Source: JACKJP01 sp050249695 (GTDB lineage: Bacteria; Pseudomonadota; Alphaproteobacteria; Rhizobiales; Tepidamorphaceae). Taken from it: DNA of 64,000 bases. The notes beneath the pieces are model-generated. The model searched no databases. It was not told the DNA's origin and saw nothing but the letters and a program-made list of their open reading frames with translations. Location: NCBI GenBank assembly GCA_050249695.1, contig JBFWQA010000001.1, positions 930,001 to 994,000 of the forward strand, written 5' to 3'. A program made the translations under genes and the position numbers. Below, piece by piece: positions 55,957 to 63,052 of this stretch; within the stretch, counting starts at the first letter, position 1; every line of letters starts with the position of its first letter.

Positions 55957-56373
55957 TCAGCCTTCCGCCTTGCTCGCCCAGACATAGGAGAACTCCGGCG
56001 CCAGCACCTCGACATCGAGTTTGATCGGCATGTCGATGCTGATGTCATCGGCACCCATCTTCGTGCGGGCGATGACTCGGGGGCCTTCCTTCAGTTCGGC
56101 GACGATCGTCACATACGGCACGAGGTCCTTCCATGCCGGCTCGACAGTGAAATGCGATACCGTGAAGGAATGCGCCGTCGCCTCGCCGCTCACCGCCTCG
56201 AACGCCAGATTCTCCGATGCGCATTCCGGGCAGTAGTAGCGCGCAGGATGGGTCCACGTGCCGCAGTCCCCGCAATGCTGAATGCACAGTTTCCCGGTCT
56301 TCGCGACGGTTTCGTAGAAGACCGCGTCGAGGTCGTCCGGCTGCGGCAGCTTGATCTTGACAGAAGAAGACAT
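55957..56373 (-). CDS. DUF35 zinc-ribbon/OB-fold protein, partner of the upstream thiolase-fold protein
   Basis: The 138-aa protein has the zinc ribbon CGDCGTWTHPARYYCPEC and a C-terminal OB-fold beginning near TAHSFTVSHFTVEP. DUF35 proteins of this type bind a thiolase-fold partner and form an aldolase that cleaves steroid side chains in Ltp2-ChsH2-like pairs. Here the start ATG (56373) shares its first base with the upstream thiolase-fold gene's stop, so the pair is translationally coupled. The start is set by this overlap; the long open frame above it is a shadow of the other gene. Confidence 0.9.
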   Translation of the reverse strand: MSSSVKIKLPQPDDLDAVFYETVAKTGKLCIQHCGDCGTWTHPARYYCPECASENLAFEAVSGEATAHSFTVSHFTVEPAWKDLVPYVTIVAELKEGPRVIARTKMGADDISIDMPIKLDVEVLAPEFSYVWASKAEG

Positions 56374-57554
56374 CAGCCGTTCCTCCCGAGAATGGCGATC
56401 GTGCCGTCGCCGAGATCGCCATAGCCCGTCACGAGGCCGATTTCGCAATCCTTGACCTGGGAACGGCCGGCCTGATGGCGCAATTGCCGTGTCGCCTCGA
56501 CGATATGGTTCATGCCCCAGCAATGGCCCTGCGACATCAGTCCGCCATGCGTGTTCATGGGGAACTTGCCGCCAAGCTCGATATTGCCGTCCTTGACGAA
56601 GTCCGCCGCGCCGCCGCGTTCGGCATAGCCCAGCGCCTCCAGCTCCAGCAGCGCGACATAGGTGAAGCAGTCGTAGATCTGGAGGAAATCCATATCGTGC
56701 GGCTTCACACCCGCCATCGCGAAGGCGCGCGGCGCCGCATAGTCGAGGCCGAGCTTGAGGATGTCTTTGCGGTTGATGAGTTCGTCGGGGCGGTTGGGGT
56801 GACCCTCGGCGCCGCCCAGGACCGTGACGGGCGTATGTTTCAGGTCGCGTGCCCGTTCCGCCGACGTGACCACGATAGCGGCGGCGCAGTCCGTTTCGAC
56901 ACAGGAATCGTGCTTGCGGATCGGTTCGGAAATAAAGGTGGAGGCGAGATATTCCTCCATGGTCAGCGGCTTGTCGCGCATGACCGCCAGATCGTTGAGC
57001 TGCGCGTGCTTGCGGCAGGCGACCGCTACGGCGCCGGCCGCTTCCGGTGGCACGTTGTAGTGCTTCACATAGCGCTGCAGGTAGAGCGAGTACCACCAGG
57101 GCGCCGAGCGCAGGCCATAGGGCGCGTAGTAGTTGCGGACCGTCTCGAAGAAGGCAGCCGTGAAGCGGCGCTTGTTTGGCCGCGCGTCGGGTCGCGGACG
57201 AATGGCCGAATAGCCGTTCCAGCCGATCGGTACCAGAACCGCGTTCGCCATGCCGGTCGCGATCGCCATTGAGGCCGTGATCAGCGCGGCGACGGGGCTC
57301 GCCCCGCCCATTTGAGGACAGGCCGTGTACCGCACCTCGGGAATCCCGACCTGCGCGGCGATCTCGTCCCATGCGACAAACCCGGGAGGCGGTATCACAC
57401 CGTCGATATCTTTCGGGCTCAGCCCGGAATCCCGGATGGCTTCCATGCTGGCCTTGGAGACCATCTGCAGGATCGACATGTCGGTGCCGCGGAAATAGCC
57501 GACCTCGCCGATACCGACGATCGCCGCCTTGCCCGAAATGCTGTTGCTCGTCAT
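56373..57554 (-). CDS. Thiolase-fold protein (SCP-x/Ltp2-like), no nucleophilic Cys
   Basis: This 393-aa protein has a thiolase fold: GIGEVGYFRGTD at the start, the active-site helix ending AALITASMAIATG, YDCFTYVALLELEALGY, and the C-terminal NTHGGLMSQGHCWGMNH. Aligned by the IxxG that follows, the usual nucleophilic cysteine is replaced by Gly (GGAS for CxxG). The second histidine is kept as GHC; the NEAF-type His is Tyr in IYDCFT. This matches aldolases of the Ltp2 type. It is coupled with a DUF35 gene directly downstream. Confidence 0.88.
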   Translation of the reverse strand: MTSNSISGKAAIVGIGEVGYFRGTDMSILQMVSKASMEAIRDSGLSPKDIDGVIPPPGFVAWDEIAAQVGIPEVRYTACPQMGGASPVAALITASMAIATGMANAVLVPIGWNGYSAIRPRPDARPNKRRFTAAFFETVRNYYAPYGLRSAPWWYSLYLQRYVKHYNVPPEAAGAVAVACRKHAQLNDLAVMRDKPLTMEEYLASTFISEPIRKHDSCVETDCAAAIVVTSAERARDLKHTPVTVLGGAEGHPNRPDELINRKDILKLGLDYAAPRAFAMAGVKPHDMDFLQIYDCFTYVALLELEALGYAERGGAADFVKDGNIELGGKFPMNTHGGLMSQGHCWGMNHIVEATRQLRHQAGRSQVKDCEIGLVTGYGDLGDGTIAILGRNG

Positions 57555-57600
57555 CTGTTCAGACCCTGAAATCCCGTTACCGACACGCGCCCGGCCGGTC

Positions 57601-58062
57601 TCATATCAACTCGAACGAGAAGTCGGTGATACGTCCCTTCGGATCGTCGATAAATTTCGTGCGCACCCGCGGCAGGCTGTTCAGGCGCTTCGCCGCCTTG
57701 TCGATATCCGACAGATCGAGGCCGTGAACGAGGTTGATCAGCGCCGTGTCGGCGCCGTCGAGCGTGACATAGGCCATGACGAGCGGCGGCTTGGGCAGGC
57801 CCGGAAACTGCGTCGTCATGATCGTGAAGGTATCCAGCGTGCCTTCCGGTCCGACTTCCGCCCACTCGTCCGTGCGCTCCATGCAGGCGTCACAGAATGC
57901 GCGCGCCGGCACCAGGAGCCGCTTGCACTTGGTGCAACGCGTGCCCATGATCCGCTGGTTCTCGCGCAATTCGCGGAAGAAGCGGCTGGCGCTTTCGCCG
58001 GCGAAATAGTTGTAGTTGAAGTTCCACTGACCTGGGATTTCAATGAGTTCGGATTCGCTCAT
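57601..58062 (-). CDS. DUF35 zinc-ribbon/OB-fold protein, second copy
   Basis: The 153-aa protein has an N-terminal helix (GQWNFNYNYFAGESASRF), the zinc ribbon CTKCKRLLVPARAFCDAC, and an OB-fold starting at about residue 78 (TLDTFTIMTTQF). The pairing with the thiolase-fold gene 9 nt upstream repeats the arrangement seen for the first DUF35 gene. It probably forms a heteromeric complex with that partner and helps bind the CoA substrate. Confidence 0.9.
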   Translation of the reverse strand: MSESELIEIPGQWNFNYNYFAGESASRFFRELRENQRIMGTRCTKCKRLLVPARAFCDACMERTDEWAEVGPEGTLDTFTIMTTQFPGLPKPPLVMAYVTLDGADTALINLVHGLDLSDIDKAAKRLNSLPRVRTKFIDDPKGRITDFSFELI

Positions 58063-58071
58063 TTCGCTCTC

Positions 58072-59235
58072 CTAATGCACTTTCTTCTTGCCGAGGACGC
58101 AGACGGTGGAGAACTGCGTCGCCCCGCCCTGCCCGGTTGCCACTGCCCGCTCCACATCCGCGACCTGGCGGTCGCCCGCCATGCCGCGCACCTGCAGCGC
58201 GCACTCGGCGATACGGACCATCGCCGTCGCGCTCACCGGGTTTGCGCCCTGCGGACCGCCCGAGGGATTGATCTTGGGGAGCGAGGGATCGGTGAACTGC
58301 GCTTCCACGAAACGCGGGCCGTCCTCCGCCTTGCAGAATTTGAGGGCCGGATAGGCCATCGCCTCGGCACTTGAAAACGCCGAATAGAGCTCGACCGCCT
58401 GTATCTGTTCCAGCGGTCTGTCTATACCCGCCTGCTTGAAGGCGCGTTCGGCCGAAAGGCGCAGCGAGAGAAGATCGACCAGCGTCGCTTCGGGACGCCG
58501 GATACGATCGCCCATCGCATAGCTGTCGGATGTCGAGGCCGCGCCCTGAATCCAGGCGACATTCCTGTCACCGACCAGATCTTCCGCCGCCAGCACCATC
58601 GCGCAGGCGCCTTCCGACATCGGACACGCCTCGTAACGGTGAATCGGCCACGCCAGCAGGGGCGACTTCAGCACATCGTCGGCGGTGATATCGAGCTTGA
58701 GATGCGCATGCGGATTACGGCACGCGTTGCGGAAGCTGCGAGCGGCGATCTCCGCCCAGTGCTGTTCCGTGTAGCCGTACATCCGCATCAGCATGGAGGC
58801 GCGCAACGCCGCCATGGTGATCGTCGTCAGCGGAAAATCCTTCTCGTAGACGGGATCGAAGATCGTATTGAAGACCTGCTGCGAACTCGTCGCCTGTCCC
58901 ATCCGTTCGAGCGCCACCACCAGAACGGCCTTGGCGCGGCCCGACTGAATGTAGGTCGTTCCCGCGAATACGGTCGAAGACCCGGTCACGCCGCCGGTAT
59001 TGATACGAAGGAACGGCTTGCCGACACCCATCATGCCGCCGCGTTCGACCGCGCCTTCGCCGGACAGCGCTTCGGGCGCGATCCCCGCAATGATCGCGTC
59101 CATGGCGCCGATATCCATCCGGGCATCTTCAAGCGCCATCTTGGACGCTTCCCAGATCAGCTCCCGCGAACTCTTGTCCTTGTGCGCGCGCCGGTAGTTC
59201 GTCTGACCCACGCCGATTACTGCTACCGCTGTCAT
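58072..59235 (-). CDS. Thiolase-fold protein, no nucleophilic Cys
   Basis: The 387-aa protein has the thiolase fold: GVGQTNYRRAHKDKSS at the start, the region GGVTGSSTVFAGTTYIQSG, VELYSAFSSAEAMAYP, and NPSGGPQGANPVSATAM near the end. The CxxG nucleophile motif is GVTG, and the GHP histidine motif is GANP, so both thiolase catalytic residues appear lost. A Tyr is found at the NEAF-type position (ELYSAF). It overlaps the upstream thiolase-like gene by 4 nt and is followed by its DUF35 partner. Confidence 0.88.
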   Translation of the reverse strand: MTAVAVIGVGQTNYRRAHKDKSSRELIWEASKMALEDARMDIGAMDAIIAGIAPEALSGEGAVERGGMMGVGKPFLRINTGGVTGSSTVFAGTTYIQSGRAKAVLVVALERMGQATSSQQVFNTIFDPVYEKDFPLTTITMAALRASMLMRMYGYTEQHWAEIAARSFRNACRNPHAHLKLDITADDVLKSPLLAWPIHRYEACPMSEGACAMVLAAEDLVGDRNVAWIQGAASTSDSYAMGDRIRRPEATLVDLLSLRLSAERAFKQAGIDRPLEQIQAVELYSAFSSAEAMAYPALKFCKAEDGPRFVEAQFTDPSLPKINPSGGPQGANPVSATAMVRIAECALQVRGMAGDRQVADVERAVATGQGGATQFSTVCVLGKKKVH

Positions 59236-60305
59236 GCCGCCTCCAAGATAACCGCCGTCTGCGTCTGGCCCGCCACGACGGACGAACCGGTTGCGATGGC
59301 GCGCCGCGGCGAGCCCACCTGGTTGCCGCCCGCCCGGCCCTGAATCTGCAATACGGATTCAACGATCCGCACGAGTCCCATGGACGGTGCACAATAGCCG
59401 GCTGCTCCACCGCCTGACGGATTGCACCTCTCGTTTCCGGCGAGCACATCCAGCCCGCTTCCCGGGCGCGCCAGACCGATCGCCTCAAGGCCGATCGCCT
59501 CGTCATAGAGCGTCAGGCCATCGATTTCGAACAGATCGAGATCGGCGGCCTTGCAACGGGCTTCCCGCATCGCCCGGTCCGCCGCCTGCCGCAGCGCGGT
59601 CGCCTCATGCAATGTCCGATCGCCAATCCAGTAAGGTTCGGAAGATTGCCCGAGGCCCGCCAGCCGGACACCTGTCGGCTTCGTGGTCAGGATCAGCGCG
59701 GCCACCGCGTCGCCCCAAAGCGGAAGATCGGATTCGACCAGCGGATAAGTCGGCTTGGACTTGAAACCACCCTTGTGAAGGGCGCGCGGGTTCTTCGCCG
59801 CAGCTTCGCCACGCCGCTTCGCGGCCGCGCGGGCGTCGCCGCCATATCGGCGGCGCCAGTCCTGCGCGCGCATCGCAGAGACATGGAGTTCCTCCAGTCC
59901 GAGCGGGCGGGCGAAAATCGGGTCGAAAAGAGTCTGCGAGACCGCATCCACATCGTGCTCGCTGGACCGGCCCCAGGCCGCGACGATCGTGCGCGTGCAC
60001 TCACCGGCCTCAAGCCGGGTCACGGCCGCCGCGAAGGCGCCGGCGCCATCGTCCCCATAGCGGATCTCATCGCGCAGATAAGCGCCTGCCGCCGGTGCGG
60101 TCACCATGCTCGTAAGCGAACGGCCATCGACCAGATCATGCGCGGCGAGCACAACGGAGGTGATTCCGTCGAGGCTGCCACCGGCATCGTCGAGAGCGTT
60201 CCTGACCGTGTCGAAGATGAGTTCCGACAGATTGCGTCTGGGGTCTGCCCAGCTCATTTCGAGGGCAACGCCCTCAACATAGACACCGACGTTTTCAGGC
60301 GCCAA
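59232..60305 (-). CDS. Thiolase-fold protein, first of the operon, no nucleophilic Cys
   Basis: The protein of about 357 aa has a thiolase fold with YGDDGAGAFAAAVTRLEAG, LTLYDEAIGLEAIGLARPG and NPSGGGAAGYCAPSMG. The CxxG motif is GDDG, and the C-terminal GHP motif is GYCAP. Thus neither thiolase catalytic residue is visible. It has no dedicated DUF35 gene beside it, so it might serve as a structural partner for the second copy. I choose a TTG start at 60305 because AGGAGG lies 7 nt before it. The promoter with the shared dyad is about 110 nt upstream. Confidence 0.83.
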   Translation of the reverse strand: MAPENVGVYVEGVALEMSWADPRRNLSELIFDTVRNALDDAGGSLDGITSVVLAAHDLVDGRSLTSMVTAPAAGAYLRDEIRYGDDGAGAFAAAVTRLEAGECTRTIVAAWGRSSEHDVDAVSQTLFDPIFARPLGLEELHVSAMRAQDWRRRYGGDARAAAKRRGEAAAKNPRALHKGGFKSKPTYPLVESDLPLWGDAVAALILTTKPTGVRLAGLGQSSEPYWIGDRTLHEATALRQAADRAMREARCKAADLDLFEIDGLTLYDEAIGLEAIGLARPGSGLDVLAGNERCNPSGGGAAGYCAPSMGLVRIVESVLQIQGRAGGNQVGSPRRAIATGSSVVAGQTQTAVILEAA

Positions 60306-60413
60306 AACGTGCCCTCCTCTTTGCTGGCGATCCGGTGCAAGGCGCACCCCGCCTATTCAAATTCTTCTTTGCCGCGCCTGTCATCGGGGGATGCGGGCGC
60401 GATCGTTCGATCC
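60306..60413. other. Leader of the thiolase-DUF35 operon
   Basis: This stretch between the predicted -10 box and the first gene has AGGAGGG close to the start codon. A 29-codon reading frame starts within it and overlaps the thiolase start; I do not consider it supported. Confidence 0.3.
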
Positions 60414-60441
60414 ACAATATGGCTTGCCGCCCCCTTGTCAA
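60414..60441 (-). promoter_or_regulatory. Promoter of the thiolase-DUF35-FMO operon
   Basis: On the minus strand, TTGACA (60441-60436) is followed by 16 nt and TATTGT (60419-60414). The -35 box lies inside the operator dyad at 60437-60454. Confidence 0.55.
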
Positions 60442-60454
60442 CATATGTGTTGAC
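60437..60454. promoter_or_regulatory. Operator dyad GTCAACATATGTGTTGAC
   Basis: The arms GTCAACA and TGTTGAC are perfect inverted copies around TATG. The site overlaps the -35 box of the operon promoter. A near-identical dyad lies in front of the acyl-CoA synthetase gene (62161-62178). A TetR- or GntR-type repressor is a reasonable guess; no regulator gene is in the window. Confidence 0.6.
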
Positions 60455-60487
60455 TTTGGCGATGGCGAGCTCAGCTTTGCGTCCCGA

Positions 60488-62098
60488 TCAGCTGCTCGGC
60501 ACCTGGCTGATCGCATACTCCCGAATAGCCGTGAGATCCGCTTTTCCGTTGGGCCCGCGCTTGATCTCGTCGACCTGCAGAACGCGCCGCGGTGCCTTGT
60601 AGCCCGAAATTTGCGACTTCACGTGCTCGATCAGCGCCTCGCCATTCACCGTCTGGCCCTTCTTGGGCTGGACGACGGCGACGATGGACTGGCCGAACCT
60701 GAGATTGGGTACTCCCACGACGACCGCATCGAACACCGAGTCATGGCGTTTCAGGACGACCTCGACCTCTTCCGGAAACACCTTCTCACCGCCGGTATTT
60801 ATGCATTCCGAGCCTCGCCCGATGAGGGTGATCGTCCCGTCCGCGTCGATCGTGGCCCAGTCTCCCGGAACGACATAGCGCTCGCCGCCAATCTGGCGGA
60901 AGACGGCCGCGGTCTTCTCCGGTTCTTTGTAGTAGCCGATGGGCTGCCGGCCGCCGATCGCCAGCAATCCCTTCTCGCCGGAGCCGGGCACGATATCCCT
61001 GTCGTTCTCGTCAATGACGCGTGTCGTCGGCTTGGCCTTGAATGACGCGGTCTTCGTCTTCTTGTCCTTCATGGTGATGGACCGCCCGAGCGACATTGTT
61101 TCCGAAGAGCCGAACACGTCGGCGATCGCGGCCTTCGGTATGTGCTTGAGAATTCCTTCCTTCACCTCGGCGCTGAAAACGACGCCGCTGGAAATGATCG
61201 TGCGCAGCGAGGAAAGATCCCAGCGGCCGGGATTGGCTTCCAGCGTATCGAGCACGGGCCGGGCGAACGCGTCGCCGATCCACATCAGACTGGCGACCTG
61301 ATCGCGATCGATCGTGTCGAGAAGATCGACCGGATTGAAGTTGCGCTCCGTCAGATGCGAAATCTTGCCGCCGCGCGAAAGCGTCATGAAGCAGGTGAGC
61401 AACCCGGCTCCGTGCATCAGCGGCCCGGCTGAGAGATGGGCACGGCCGTTCTTTGCGATGTGCTGGCGCAGGAAGTCCACGTCGGGCTCGGGCGGATAAT
61501 CATCGCCGTTTTCGGTGTTGAGGCGGATGAACAGATCGTCCTGCCGCCACATAACGCCCTTTGGCATCCCTGTCGTGCCGCCCGTATAGAGCAGCAGGAT
61601 GTCATCGCCGCTGACACCCCACGGACGCCAGTTCTCCTTCGCCTCGAACGCGGCCGCTTCCTCATAGGGCGTCGCCCAGTCAGGGCAAGGGCCGCTGCCA
61701 TCGTCGACCCACAACCACGCCTTGACCGCCGGAACCTTTTCCCGCATCTGCTCGATGACCGGGACGAACGTTCCGTGAAAGATCACGGCCTCGACATCGC
61801 CGTTGGTCCACAGATAGGTCAGTTCCTCCGGCCCGTATCGGAAATTTGTGTTCATCGGCACGAACGCGCCTTTGAATGTGGCCACGATAGACTCGAGATA
61901 GTCGGTGCAGTTGTAGAGATACTGGGTGACATTCGCCTGCCGCTTGAGCCCGGCGGCGATGAGGAATGCCGCAATAGAGGTCGCCCGGCGGTCCAGGTCG
62001 CGCCAGACAAGCTTCCGGTCGCCCTGCACGAGCGCGACCGAATCCGGGATTTCCTTTGCGACGACGTCGTAGATGTCAGCGAAATTCCAGTCGCCCAT
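60488..62098 (-). CDS. Acyl-CoA synthetase (FadD19-like)
   Basis: The 536-aa ANL-superfamily enzyme activates a carboxylic acid to its CoA thioester via an acyl-adenylate. It shows the P-loop LLYTGGTTGMPKGVMWRQDD, SAEVKEGIL, FGSSETMSLG, GDWATIDADGTITLIGRG and the catalytic-lysine region GPNGKADLTAI. It resembles steroid- or side-chain-activating synthetases of the FadD19 type. The gene has AGGAGGAG before the ATG, its own promoter, and the shared operator. It stands upstream in transcription of the thiolase operon and on the same strand. Confidence 0.92.
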   Translation of the reverse strand: MGDWNFADIYDVVAKEIPDSVALVQGDRKLVWRDLDRRATSIAAFLIAAGLKRQANVTQYLYNCTDYLESIVATFKGAFVPMNTNFRYGPEELTYLWTNGDVEAVIFHGTFVPVIEQMREKVPAVKAWLWVDDGSGPCPDWATPYEEAAAFEAKENWRPWGVSGDDILLLYTGGTTGMPKGVMWRQDDLFIRLNTENGDDYPPEPDVDFLRQHIAKNGRAHLSAGPLMHGAGLLTCFMTLSRGGKISHLTERNFNPVDLLDTIDRDQVASLMWIGDAFARPVLDTLEANPGRWDLSSLRTIISSGVVFSAEVKEGILKHIPKAAIADVFGSSETMSLGRSITMKDKKTKTASFKAKPTTRVIDENDRDIVPGSGEKGLLAIGGRQPIGYYKEPEKTAAVFRQIGGERYVVPGDWATIDADGTITLIGRGSECINTGGEKVFPEEVEVVLKRHDSVFDAVVVGVPNLRFGQSIVAVVQPKKGQTVNGEALIEHVKSQISGYKAPRRVLQVDEIKRGPNGKADLTAIREYAISQVPSS

Positions 62099-62136
62099 CG
62101 GGCTCCTCCTTGCATCTCGTTTTTCTTGCGGCGCGA

Positions 62137-62165
62137 ACCTAGCGGGCGCCTTCGCCGCTTGTCAA
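62137..62165 (-). promoter_or_regulatory. Promoter of the acyl-CoA synthetase gene
   Basis: On the minus strand, TTGACA (62165-62160) is followed by 17 nt and CTAGGT (62142-62137). The start would be near 62130, about 32 nt before the ATG. The -35 box overlaps the operator dyad. Confidence 0.6.
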
Positions 62166-62178
62166 CGTACGTGTTGAT
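62161..62178. promoter_or_regulatory. Operator dyad GTCAACGTACGTGTTGAT
   Basis: Arms GTCAAC and GTTGAT flank GTACGT. The site matches the dyad at 60437-60454 in 15 of 18 positions and has the same position relative to the TTGACA box. It also contains the overlapping palindrome GTTGATCAAC (62173-62182). Confidence 0.6.
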
Positions 62179-62200
62179 CAACGGCGTCTGCGATGCACGT

Positions 62201-63052
62201 TCACAGTATGGCGACCGGCGTGATCGGACTCCCAACGCCGCCCCTCAGGTTCAAGGGAGCGATCACCAGCATGCAATCGCGGCGCCCCGTAGCCGCAAGA
62301 GCGTCAAAATCGAAGAGTTCGGCCAGATAGATCCCGTTGTCGCGCGTCAGCGCTATATGCAGCGGCATCGCGCATGTCGCATCGCGCGAAGGCATCACTT
62401 CAACGGCGATGTTGTCGGCCGCGACCAATGCAAATCCGGCTTCCACGATCCAGCTTGCGCATTCATGATGCAGCCCGGCTGAAGACATCTTGTCGGCCCC
62501 ACCTTCCCGCCACGCCGCAAGCCAACCGGTGCGCACCAGCAGCGCGTCTCCCGGTTCCGGCGCGACACCCGTCGCCTCGACGGCAGCAACGAGTTGATCC
62601 CGCGAGATTGCACCGGTGGGGTCGGCGCCGGAAAAATCGACGAAAATGGCCCGTGTCGCCAGCGGGCCGGCCTTGTCGATGCCGCAGGTCGCAGCGCCGC
62701 GGCTGGTGACTTTCGTCGCCTTGAAGCCGTTATACATCACGCCGCCCTGCCAGACATGCGCGAGAGCATCGATGTGGGTCGTGCCATGTGTCGGCACCAT
62801 CAGCACGTCGTCGGAAAAGCCGTAGCCAGGCTTCTCGGCCAGGCCGGCGGCGTAGTCGCCCCCGTGGCGCGTCATGTAATGCTGCGGTGCCGGCCTGTGG
62901 TCGGCGGCCGGTCCGAGCTGCCCGTTGGCGATCGGTATCGCAAGGGGAATGACCTGACCGGTCCGGACGCAGGCGGAACCGCGCAGGGTCGCCGCGGCGT
63001 CGATCAGATTGGCTGCGCCGCGCTCGTCGTCCGCCCCCCACCGTCCGCTCAT
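62201..63052 (-). CDS. Cyclase-family (kynurenine-formamidase-like) metal-dependent hydrolase
   Basis: The 283-aa protein has the metal-binding signature PTHGTTHIDALAHVW of the cyclase/KynB family, a second metal-related segment at EAGFALVAADNIAVEVMPS, and GDALLVRTGWLAAWREGG. Members hydrolyse amides or lactone-like rings with Zn or Mn. It starts 4 nt inside the acyl-CoA dehydrogenase stop, so they are one operon. Its role may be opening a ring in the degraded compound. Confidence 0.88.
   Translation of the reverse strand: MSGRWGADDERGAANLIDAAATLRGSACVRTGQVIPLAIPIANGQLGPAADHRPAPQHYMTRHGGDYAAGLAEKPGYGFSDDVLMVPTHGTTHIDALAHVWQGGVMYNGFKATKVTSRGAATCGIDKAGPLATRAIFVDFSGADPTGAISRDQLVAAVEATGVAPEPGDALLVRTGWLAAWREGGADKMSSAGLHHECASWIVEAGFALVAADNIAVEVMPSRDATCAMPLHIALTRDNGIYLAELFDFDALAATGRRDCMLVIAPLNLRGGVGSPITPVAIL

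Noticed and set aside
56374..57372. N-terminal part of a long minus-strand frame that ends in a DUF35 protein
   Set aside because: The Arg-rich first two thirds are an out-of-frame reading of the thiolase-fold gene; only the portion from 56373 on is real.
60300..60400. A 29-codon leader reading frame before the first thiolase-fold gene
   Set aside because: It has no good ribosome-binding site, overlaps the next start and is low-complexity; it is likely chance.
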